64,000 nt of DNA from Gammaproteobacteria bacterium (GTDB taxonomy: Bacteria; Pseudomonadota; Gammaproteobacteria; Pseudomonadales; Pseudohongiellaceae), in NCBI GenBank assembly GCA_002706685.1, contig PALV01000011.1, positions 310,001-374,000 on the forward strand, in the 5' to 3' direction. The notes beneath the pieces are model-generated. The model searched no databases. It saw only the letters and a program-made list of their open reading frames with translations, and was not told the origin of the DNA. The translations under genes were made by a program, and so were the position numbers. The first letter of the stretch is position 1. Every line of letters begins with the position of its first letter. This document shows, piece by piece, positions 16,981 through 24,963 of this stretch.

Positions 16981-18237
16981 TTATTCCGGCAATAGACTTT
17001 CCAGCTTCAACTGGTCTTCAAGAGTTTCGCGTTGACGGACCAGGTGAACCTGGCTGCCATCGACCATTACTTCCGGCGCTCGATTCCGCGTGTTGTAATT
17101 GGAGCTCATCACAAATCCGTAAGCGCCTGCCGAGCGCACGGCCAGCAGGTCACCAGCGGCGATATTGAGCTCCCTGTTTTTGCCAAGAAAATCGCCAGAT
17201 TCACAAACAGGACCGACCACGTCATAAATATGTTGCTCACGCGCATCGTGTGGTCGTCGGTCGACGCTGACAATGTCTTGCCAGGCCCCATAAAGTGAGG
17301 GCCGCAACAGGTCGTTCATGGCGCCATCGATGATCGCAAAATGCTTGTGATCTGTGTGTTTCAGGAACTCGACCCGCGTCAGCATGATCCCGGCATTGGC
17401 TGCTATGGAACGACCTGGTTCCATGATCAGTGTCAGTTTGCGGCCTTGCAGTTTTTCCCTGACAGCAGCAATCAGTGCGCCTGGGGCGGGTGGTTGTTCG
17501 TTGTTGTATGTGACACCCAGACCACCGCCAATGTCGATGTGCTCTAGATGAATCTCATGCTCCGCCAGCTGGTCAACCAGCATCAGCACGCGGTCCAGCG
17601 CATCCAGAAATGGCGCAATCGAAGTCAATTGTGAGCCAATGTGGCAGTCCACACCTGTGATTTGCAGATGTGGCAGGCTGGCGGCCAGTTGATAGACTTT
17701 CAGGGCGCGGGCGATATCGATGCCGAACTTGTTTTCCTTCATCCCTGTGGATATGTAGGGATGAGTGCCTGCGTCCACATCAGGATTGACGCGCAATGAG
17801 ATGCGGGCTTCAAGGCCAAGTTGCCCTGCGACGCAATTGATGCGCTCCAGCTCCGGCTCTGACTCGACATTGAAACACAATATCCCGGCCTGTAATGCCA
17901 GTTTGATTTCGCTCTCAGTTTTGCCCAGTCCCGAGAAAATGACTTTGGCAGGATCGCCGCCAGCCTTCAGGACGCGGTTCAGTTCGCCGCCTGACACAAT
18001 GTCAAAACCTGCACCGCGACGCGCCAGAACATTCAGTACGGCGAGATTGGAGTTGGCCTTCACAGCATAACAGGTGAGGTGATCCACGCCGGACAGAGCG
18101 TCCTCGTAGGCTTGCAGATTCTGCTCAAGGGCTGCGCGGGAGTATACGTAGCAAGGTGTCCCGAATTGTTCAGCAATAGCGGTCAGTGGCAAGTTTTCAG
18201 CATAAAGCTGATCGTTCTGGTAATGAAATGCTGTCAT
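16981..18237 (-). CDS. lysA: Diaminopimelate decarboxylase
   Basis: 418 residues from the ATG at 18237, with AGGAT just upstream; the longer in-frame reading to 18330 would overlap lptM more and is not family-like. It makes lysine from meso-diaminopimelate. PLP-binding Lys60 lies in CYAVKANSN; GVDCHIGSQ, the Gly-rich IDIGGGLGV loop and the CESGDFLGKNR substrate-binding motif are all present. It forms an operon with lptM upstream and dapF downstream. Confidence 0.96.
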   Translation of the reverse strand: MTAFHYQNDQLYAENLPLTAIAEQFGTPCYVYSRAALEQNLQAYEDALSGVDHLTCYAVKANSNLAVLNVLARRGAGFDIVSGGELNRVLKAGGDPAKVIFSGLGKTESEIKLALQAGILCFNVESEPELERINCVAGQLGLEARISLRVNPDVDAGTHPYISTGMKENKFGIDIARALKVYQLAASLPHLQITGVDCHIGSQLTSIAPFLDALDRVLMLVDQLAEHEIHLEHIDIGGGLGVTYNNEQPPAPGALIAAVREKLQGRKLTLIMEPGRSIAANAGIMLTRVEFLKHTDHKHFAIIDGAMNDLLRPSLYGAWQDIVSVDRRPHDAREQHIYDVVGPVCESGDFLGKNRELNIAAGDLLAVRSAGAYGFVMSSNYNTRNRAPEVMVDGSQVHLVRQRETLEDQLKLESLLPE

Positions 18238-18388
18238 GAGATCCTGATTCGGTAATCGCTGACAAAGCGCCGTATTCGGCCACCTGTTGAGTGTCGGGAC
18301 GTTGCAGCGGGCCTTTCTGGCCGCAGGCACACAGTCCCAGCAGGCAAAACACGACTGTGATCAGAAGCATTGGCACGCGCGTTCGCAT
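18197..18388 (-). CDS. lptM: LptM (YifL)-like small lipoprotein
   Basis: 63 residues: a hydrophobic signal of about 20 residues ending in a lipobox with the acylated Cys, then the diagnostic GQKGPLQRP. LptM proteins help the LptDE lipopolysaccharide translocon mature its disulfides in the outer membrane. The gene precedes lysA, as in E. coli, and overlaps its start by 41 bases in another frame. The start may instead be a TTG at 18394. The C-terminal part beyond the motif is not conserved. Confidence 0.85.
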   Translation of the reverse strand: MRTRVPMLLITVVFCLLGLCACGQKGPLQRPDTQQVAEYGALSAITESGSHDSISLPERSALC

Positions 18389-18616
18389 GTTCAAATGACC
18401 CGGTTGAAGCTCTGTAAGCTGTAAATTTTGAACGCGATTATACAGAGGAATGCTCTGGGCAGCTAATTTCTGTACATGTCAGCTTTTGTGCTGTCAGTAT
18501 CGGTATTTCTCTGGCTCACCTACCCATTTGGGTAGTCGTGTTGCTATCCCATATGTGCCAAAGTCCTGAATCTACAAATTTCCTCACAACAACGGTATGC
18601 TAGACAGGATGTAGAT
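18389..18616. other. Divergent regulatory gap between lptM and the LuxR-type regulator
   Basis: 228 bases between divergently read genes, so promoters for both must lie here. The only clear structure is the perfect palindrome at 18520-18535; I did not find a convincing sigma-70 pair. Confidence 0.55.
18520..18535. promoter_or_regulatory. Perfect 16-bp palindrome, candidate operator
   Basis: CTACCCATTTGGGTAG reads the same on both strands: seven-base arms around TT. It lies 82 bases upstream of the response-regulator start and about 130 bases from lptM. A dimeric LuxR-type regulator would bind such a site, so autoregulation by the adjacent protein is the simplest guess; this is inference. Confidence 0.5.
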
Positions 18617-19342
18617 ATGGCGGCGGCTACAGCAGCAACGACGGATGGGAGAGCGCGGGTGCGCATATTGCTGATCGACGATCATGACCTGTTTCGCGAG
18701 GGACTGAAGTACCTGTTGCCCGTGCTCGACAGCAAGGTTCAATATTTTGAGGCGGGTACGCTCGATGATGCCCTGCAGCTGAAATGCGAGGAAGGGTTTG
18801 ATCTGATCCTGCTGGACTATTACATGCCTGGGGTTAATGGCATGGATGCACTGGAGAAGTGTCGTCAGACGTTTGAAAGTGCCACCCTTGTTGTAGTTTC
18901 CGGAGAGGAAGATCCGCGCATCATCCGCCAGTCAATAGAGCAGGGTGCCTCAGGGTATATACCCAAGTCATCGTCACGTGACGATCTGGTCGAAGCGCTG
19001 CGACTGGTGCTGGCCGGCGGGACCTACCTGCCCAGCCATGCCTATCGGCCTGTCAGTCCGGCAATCAGTTTTGCAGTGCAGCAGTCCGACGCGGGCAATG
19101 AGATCATGATCACCAAGCTCTCGCGCCGCCAGTTCGAAGTATTGATGAAGGCCGTGCAGGGAAAGTCGAACAAGACCATTGCCCGCGAACTGGATATCTC
19201 TGACCATACCGTCAAGGCCCACTTATCGGTTGCGTTTCGCACCCTGGGTGTCCAGAACCGCACAGAGGCTGTGTATGCGGCTGCCAAACTGGGTATCCAG
19301 CCCGGGCAGTCAACCCGCTACGAGGAGGTTGCTCAGCAGTGA
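18617..19342 (+). CDS. LuxR/NarL-type response regulator
   Basis: 241 residues: receiver domain (about 15-135) with the acidic pair in LLIDDHD, phospho-acceptor Asp in LILLDYYMPG and Lys in YIPKSS, then a C-terminal LuxR helix-turn-helix (about 170-235) with LSRRQFEVLMKAVQGKSNK and ISDHTVKAHLS. It probably controls the genes after it in response to the hybrid kinase. The stop TGA overlaps the GTG start of the next gene by four bases (GTGA). The N-terminus is Ala/Thr-rich. Confidence 0.93.
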   Translation: MAAATAATTDGRARVRILLIDDHDLFREGLKYLLPVLDSKVQYFEAGTLDDALQLKCEEGFDLILLDYYMPGVNGMDALEKCRQTFESATLVVVSGEEDPRIIRQSIEQGASGYIPKSSSRDDLVEALRLVLAGGTYLPSHAYRPVSPAISFAVQQSDAGNEIMITKLSRRQFEVLMKAVQGKSNKTIARELDISDHTVKAHLSVAFRTLGVQNRTEAVYAAAKLGIQPGQSTRYEEVAQQ

Positions 19343-22300
19343 CGAACTGGCTTTCCGAGCCTGTCGAGACACTGCTGCTGAACAACGATTACCCCTTCGA
19401 AGACCCTGAGGCGCAGTCCCGATTCCGGCTACAAACTGATGTTCTGGTCATTGGTTCCGGCTATGGTGCGGCGATGGCGGCCCTTGCACTGCTTGAGCCT
19501 GACAGGCAGGGCAGGCGGATATCGCAAAAGCTCTGGGTATTTGAGCGCGGCAACGAATACGTGCCGGATGACTTCCCGAAAACCATGGCCGATCTTCCCG
19601 GATTGATTGGCACTGACAAGGTCAACCCTGCCGGGCTGTGGGATGTGCGCGCAGGCGATGGTGTCGTGACCATTACGGGTCGGGGAATTGGCGGCACCTC
19701 ACTCGTCAATGCCAACGTGGCCGCCCGGCCTGCTCCGGATGTTGTCAATCGCTGGCCGTCCAAACTCAACAGTACGCCATGGTCACAACGCCTGGCTGCT
19801 CACTATCCCAAGCTTGAGAAGTTGCTGGGTGTGTCAGTGCAGCCAGATGTGGACCATTCGGTATCCTTTCGAGCTTTGCGTGGCAGCGCCGATCGGCTGG
19901 GTAGCGTGGCCGCTCCCGCACCCGTGACAATCAACTTCAGCGGACCCACTGAACACAGCGCCGATCATGAACCATGCAATCTGTGTGGCAACTGTGTCAT
20001 GGGTTGCCATTCAGGTGCCAAGGGCTCACTGAATATGAATGCCTGGCCGCTGGCGAAGCAACTGGGCGCTGCGCTGTACAGTGGTGTAACCGTAAGCAGT
20101 ATTCAGCGCGGCGAAAACGGCCGATGGCTGGTTCATTGTCACGTCAGTTCTCGAGATGAGCTTGCGCTCGTGGTTGATGTCGGGCATGTCATTGTTGCCG
20201 CAGGTACGCTGGGCAGCACCGAGATCCTGAGTCGCTCACGTGATAAACACGGGCTGGCACTGTCGTCACAGCTTGGTAAACGGTTCTCGACCAACGGTGA
20301 CGCGCTGGTGTTTGCGGCTGGGCAAAATGCCATTGTCAGCCAGGAAGCATCGATTCCCGGTGAGCAGCCACCGGCCTCGCAGCCAGGGCCCACCATCAGT
20401 GGCATGGCCATGATTGATCTCGCCGACCCCCAGGGTAGCGCCAGCGCAGTGACCCTGGAGGACGCTGTCATCCCTTATGCGCTTCGCGAGGTGTGGCAGG
20501 AAATGCTGGTCAGCCAACTGCTGCTGCGCAAGTTTGCGGATGGTGCGGTAAGTGCCTGGCACCACAATAATCAGAAGCATGACCCACTGGCCCGCTCCAA
20601 AGAACTGGGGGAGCATAGCCAGGCGCTGCTGATCATGGGGCTGGATGAGAGCAATGGCGAACTGGCCTGGGAAAGTAACCAGTTGCGGCCAGTATGGCGT
20701 CGCGACGGCAGTTCCGATTACTTCAAGCGACTGGATAAGCGCTTCAGGTCCGACGAGAAGACCGTCTTCGATGGCGGACTGTTCGCGCAGAACATGATTT
20801 CACAACCATTGCCGCCTGGCTTCGAGGGCGTCGTTGAGGGTGCCGATGAGCTGGCCGGACAATTGCTGTCTGTGCACCCCCTGGGGGGCTGTGCGATGGC
20901 CGAATCCGCTGAGACAGGCGTTGTAAATGCGCTTGGTCAGGTGTTCTGCGGCGAAAGCGGTGAAGGTGTCTACGAGCACCTGTACGTTCTTGATGGGGCA
21001 ATCATTCCGGAGGCCATCGGAACCAACCCCCTGCTGACAATCGCAGCGCTCAGTTATGAGCTGGCGGGTCAACTGCGAAGCATGCTGCCTGGTGATTCCG
21101 ACAGTGAAGCCGGCGAGTCATTTCCACCACTTCAGGAGGCTTATCGCAAGATACCGCCGGGTGCACTCAAACATATACCTGTTTCCTCTGAGCTAAGTGT
21201 CGAAGCAGATTTCAGTGAGCGCATGGTATTACACCTGTCGGACAGCAAGCGCTCGATGTTTCCCTGGAGTCGCCCTGCGACAGCCGGAGTTGATCAACTG
21301 AATCGGCTGCTTGCCGGGCGTCTTTCGGGTCTTGACCGGCTTCCGGAGACAACCCGGGCCATGGCGCTGGATGTGGTTTTCAGTTTTGCAGGTGAGCAGT
21401 CACTGGACAGGTGGCTTGAGAAGCCGCGACAGCCCCTGTCGGCTGTTGCCGCGCTGTCGATGGACACGGTAGGCGGTATTCTGACAACAGTTGACGCACA
21501 CCTGACGCAGGTGCTGGAGCTGAAAGGAGAAGTCAGGCTGGGTGCATTACAGCCGGTTGGACGCGTGAGGCATGCGCTGCGGACTGTGTCAGCGATACTG
21601 CGATATCTGCGCTACCGGGGAATGGATTTGTGGGTACGGTTGCCTAAAAGACTGGCGCGCTGGCTGCTGCCGGCTCGTACCTGGCAGCTTCGATACGGTG
21701 ACAATGCCCAGGCTGTGCGCAGGGAAGCATCGATATTAAAGGAGATTCGCACGTTCTGGCGTATTGGCAGTCTTCAGGCGGAAAGGCGATACCTGGAATA
21801 TGAGTTCAAATCCGCCAACGGTGTTGTTATTTCAGGGCGCAAGACGCTGGCCTACGGGCTGGGACTCCCTGACCTGCTGAAAGGACTGCTGGTGTTACCG
21901 GTCACAATTTCGGCAGGCTCACGCAGTTTGAAGTCTGCCCTGGAGCTGGATGTGCAACGCATTACCAATGGCCCTTCTGTATTGCAGGTGACCAGGTCGC
22001 CCAATTTACCGACATCGGTGTTGTCCATGGGCGGTTTTGCGATGTACTTTCTGCGCATGATCATGTCTACGCATTTCTGGTCTTTCGGAGCGCCGTCGTA
22101 CGAGCATTTCGCGGAGCGCCGCCAACTGGAGACATCCGAGCGACAGGGACGATTCTACGAACCACCTGAAGTTGTCTATTACGGGCGAGGGGGTGCCGGG
22201 CAGAGCACACCGCGCGAAAAGTATGAAAGGGCCGGGTTTCGCAATGGCAAACCCTCGCCGGTATCCCGCCTGGTACGTTACCAGCCTGGTTCCGGTGACA

Positions 22301-24963
22301 CCGCAGGTCGGCGCAGCATTCTGCTGGTTCATGGTCTGGCTCACAGCAGCCGGGTATTCTGGACTGATACCATCGCCTGCAATTTTGTGCAGTACTTTCT
22401 CGATAACAATTACGATGTATGGATTCTCGACCACCGCGTCAGCGCCAACTATGTGCGTGAGGTCGACCCGGCACACACCTGGGATGATATCGCCCGCAAT
22501 GACATTCCCTGGGCGGTGACTACTGTATTCAATCAGATAAACCGCCTCTCAGTACCTGGCCAGGAACGTGGTGTCCACATTTTTTCACATTGTATCGGCG
22601 CCGGAGCGGTCGCCATGGCGGTGCTGGGCGGACATCTGAATCACGAATACAGAAGTGCCAGTGGGGATCTGGTCAAACGCAGCATGGTGGCCTCACTTGT
22701 GCCACATGCCGTCACGCCCTGGCTGACGACATCCGGTGAGAATCGCACCCGCGCCAATCTGTGGAGTCTGGTTAAAGAGTTTGACCCGATACGCATCATC
22801 GAACCCTTGCCGATGCGCAATCCCGGTCCGCTAGAGATGATCTACGACCGGCTGGCCGCCCTCGCAGTGAATGCTGATGAGCGCCGACAATGGTCGTCCT
22901 GGCGGGAGTATCGAGACTGGCGAGGGCCTGGCTTCGCCCGCACGATCTACACGCGCTACACCATTTTCTGGGGTCGGCAGTGGCACAACGCGAACATCAC
23001 CAAAGATACTCGTTACGAATTTGCCGGCATGATCGGTCCTGTGCCGATAGGAGTGATTCAGCAGGTTTACTTCTCGCTGACACGTGGGTTGCTGGCGGAC
23101 AACGACGGTGCCAACAGCTACGTGAAAACTGAAAACTTTGCAACGCACTGGACCTTTCCTACTCTGTTCCTGCACGGCAACCGCAACACCGTATTCGACA
23201 TGGAGTCGTCGAGGCATTCTGCAGATCAGTTGACCCGGCTGAGAATGCAGGGCAGCACCGGACAATGGCCGGCAGGTCAATTGCGGCCGACGGATTACGC
23301 GAGACAAAAGGTGTGGATAGAGATGCTGGATGACTATGGTCACATGGACATGATATTCAGCAAAAGCGCCGCCCGCGATGTTTATCCCAGACTGCACGAG
23401 TTCTTCGTGAGCGCAGACAGGGACAACATGGAGGAGCACTATGCAAACCGCTGTCAGTCCGAGGCTTCGCTCAAGGGTTTTCAACGGCGCTGTGCGAGCA
23501 ACAGCCATCCATTGCCTCCCGCCACGCTGTTGACGGGGCCCATCGTTTCATCGCCGCGCAAGCGCTGTGGCAGCGAGTGGCAGGTGACAATCTGGGGGGA
23601 GGCACAGGACTATACTGCGCAGTCACCCAGCGCCATGTCCGTTGTCCACGATCAGGTAGTGACTCAGTCACATCAACATCGGGATCACGAATTCTGGCGC
23701 AACGAGGTGGTTGTCAGTCAAGACCTGAAGTCGCCAATGCATCTGCGCCTGGATTATGACGGCGTTGCCAATGACAATCATGATGTGCACCGCAGGACCG
23801 CCCTGCATTGGCAGCAGTTACCCTGGTTCAGGCGCCTGCAGGATTCCTCCGCACCGGATCCGCGACCGCTGACCCTGCTGCTGGGGTCCTGTCTGTATCC
23901 GGGCATGCCATTCGATCGGGATCTTGCCATGTCGATATTCTCCGGCATGGCAAAACACATTCCTGACCAGTCCATGCGCGGCGCAGATTCAGTGCTGCTG
24001 CTGGGGGATCAGATATACGCAGATGCCACCGCCAACCTGTTCGATCCAAAAGTGCCCTACGAGCGTTTCCGAAACCCTTATCGAACAGCGTTCGGACATC
24101 GGTTTACCCGGCAGCTGTTCAGCCAGATTCCAGTGTACTTTGCAGTCGACGATCACGAGTTCCGCGATAACTGGCGTGGCGACAGCGCTGAAGCTGAAAT
24201 CAATTTCCAGTACTCACGGGAAATGGCCTCACGGTTCCAGATGCACAGCGACTCTGCCTGGAAACAGACGACACCAAAGCTCTGGTATCAGTTTGAGTGC
24301 CAGGAGTATCCCTTTTTTGTCTTCGATACCCGCTTTCAGCGACGCCTGATTGCTAATGGCAAAACAGCGCTTCTGGATCAGGAGCAGGCGACCGCTTTCG
24401 GGCGCTGGCTGGATAAAAACAGGGATGCGCCGGTGTTGTTTCTGGTAAGTGGGTCGCCACTGGCGCCACTGAGCAAGGATATTGCAGGTCATCCGGCGCG
24501 CGCCAGCACGGATGACAGTCTGCTCGCATATCCGCGATTCCTGGAACAGCTGCTTGACTTGTTGTCCTCAGTGCCTGCGGAGACTCCGATTGTCTGGCTG
24601 ACAGGAGATCCGCATTTCTCGTGCTTTGCTGATGTCAATCTGTGCGCTGGTTCACAGAATCGATCAATCGTACAGCTCTGCTGCTCTGGATTGTATGCGC
24701 CGATGCCTTTTGCCAATGCTAATATTCACAACTACGACTGGGATCAAATCGTGAGTGTCACATTGCGTCATCACGGTGTTGAGCCCGTCACCATCAGTGC
24801 ACGGCAATATCTGCTGAGCCACAGTCTGCAGCATTTCATCCGACTTGATCTGCAGCCTCACAATTCAGCGTTCCGGTTGCGCATGCAGGCATTCGACGCT
24901 CTGGGTCGGCCCTGCGGCCCGGCATGGAGGACAGGAGGCGGTATTGCGGAGGTCGAACCATGA
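19339..24963 (+). CDS. GMC oxidoreductase - alpha/beta hydrolase - PhoD-like metallophosphatase fusion
   Basis: 1,874 residues in one uninterrupted frame. Domain 1 (about 33-575) is a cholesterol-oxidase-like GMC flavoenzyme: FAD loop VIGSGYGAA (38-45), GRGIGGTSLVN, HPLGGCAM (about 513) and TNPLLTIAAL. A region of about 400 residues without clear motifs follows. Domain 2 (about 985-1370) is an alpha/beta hydrolase: ILLVHGLAHSSR, nucleophile elbow SHCIGAG with Cys1085 in place of Ser, and His1335 in DYGHMDM. Domain 3 (about 1505-1800) is PhoD-like: GSCLYPG, GDQIYAD, VDDHEFRDNW and GDPHFSC. No signal peptide is seen. Substrate unknown; a sterol, lipid or alcohol is likely from domain 1. Confidence 0.88.
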   Translation: MTNWLSEPVETLLLNNDYPFEDPEAQSRFRLQTDVLVIGSGYGAAMAALALLEPDRQGRRISQKLWVFERGNEYVPDDFPKTMADLPGLIGTDKVNPAGLWDVRAGDGVVTITGRGIGGTSLVNANVAARPAPDVVNRWPSKLNSTPWSQRLAAHYPKLEKLLGVSVQPDVDHSVSFRALRGSADRLGSVAAPAPVTINFSGPTEHSADHEPCNLCGNCVMGCHSGAKGSLNMNAWPLAKQLGAALYSGVTVSSIQRGENGRWLVHCHVSSRDELALVVDVGHVIVAAGTLGSTEILSRSRDKHGLALSSQLGKRFSTNGDALVFAAGQNAIVSQEASIPGEQPPASQPGPTISGMAMIDLADPQGSASAVTLEDAVIPYALREVWQEMLVSQLLLRKFADGAVSAWHHNNQKHDPLARSKELGEHSQALLIMGLDESNGELAWESNQLRPVWRRDGSSDYFKRLDKRFRSDEKTVFDGGLFAQNMISQPLPPGFEGVVEGADELAGQLLSVHPLGGCAMAESAETGVVNALGQVFCGESGEGVYEHLYVLDGAIIPEAIGTNPLLTIAALSYELAGQLRSMLPGDSDSEAGESFPPLQEAYRKIPPGALKHIPVSSELSVEADFSERMVLHLSDSKRSMFPWSRPATAGVDQLNRLLAGRLSGLDRLPETTRAMALDVVFSFAGEQSLDRWLEKPRQPLSAVAALSMDTVGGILTTVDAHLTQVLELKGEVRLGALQPVGRVRHALRTVSAILRYLRYRGMDLWVRLPKRLARWLLPARTWQLRYGDNAQAVRREASILKEIRTFWRIGSLQAERRYLEYEFKSANGVVISGRKTLAYGLGLPDLLKGLLVLPVTISAGSRSLKSALELDVQRITNGPSVLQVTRSPNLPTSVLSMGGFAMYFLRMIMSTHFWSFGAPSYEHFAERRQLETSERQGRFYEPPEVVYYGRGGAGQSTPREKYERAGFRNGKPSPVSRLVRYQPGSGDTAGRRSILLVHGLAHSSRVFWTDTIACNFVQYFLDNNYDVWILDHRVSANYVREVDPAHTWDDIARNDIPWAVTTVFNQINRLSVPGQERGVHIFSHCIGAGAVAMAVLGGHLNHEYRSASGDLVKRSMVASLVPHAVTPWLTTSGENRTRANLWSLVKEFDPIRIIEPLPMRNPGPLEMIYDRLAALAVNADERRQWSSWREYRDWRGPGFARTIYTRYTIFWGRQWHNANITKDTRYEFAGMIGPVPIGVIQQVYFSLTRGLLADNDGANSYVKTENFATHWTFPTLFLHGNRNTVFDMESSRHSADQLTRLRMQGSTGQWPAGQLRPTDYARQKVWIEMLDDYGHMDMIFSKSAARDVYPRLHEFFVSADRDNMEEHYANRCQSEASLKGFQRRCASNSHPLPPATLLTGPIVSSPRKRCGSEWQVTIWGEAQDYTAQSPSAMSVVHDQVVTQSHQHRDHEFWRNEVVVSQDLKSPMHLRLDYDGVANDNHDVHRRTALHWQQLPWFRRLQDSSAPDPRPLTLLLGSCLYPGMPFDRDLAMSIFSGMAKHIPDQSMRGADSVLLLGDQIYADATANLFDPKVPYERFRNPYRTAFGHRFTRQLFSQIPVYFAVDDHEFRDNWRGDSAEAEINFQYSREMASRFQMHSDSAWKQTTPKLWYQFECQEYPFFVFDTRFQRRLIANGKTALLDQEQATAFGRWLDKNRDAPVLFLVSGSPLAPLSKDIAGHPARASTDDSLLAYPRFLEQLLDLLSSVPAETPIVWLTGDPHFSCFADVNLCAGSQNRSIVQLCCSGLYAPMPFANANIHNYDWDQIVSVTLRHHGVEPVTISARQYLLSHSLQHFIRLDLQPHNSAFRLRMQAFDALGRPCGPAWRTGGGIAEVEP

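Noticed and set aside
22018..22120. Split of the giant protein into two genes by an internal start
   Set aside because: There is an in-frame ATG, but no ribosome-binding site and no break in coding; the frame is continuous.
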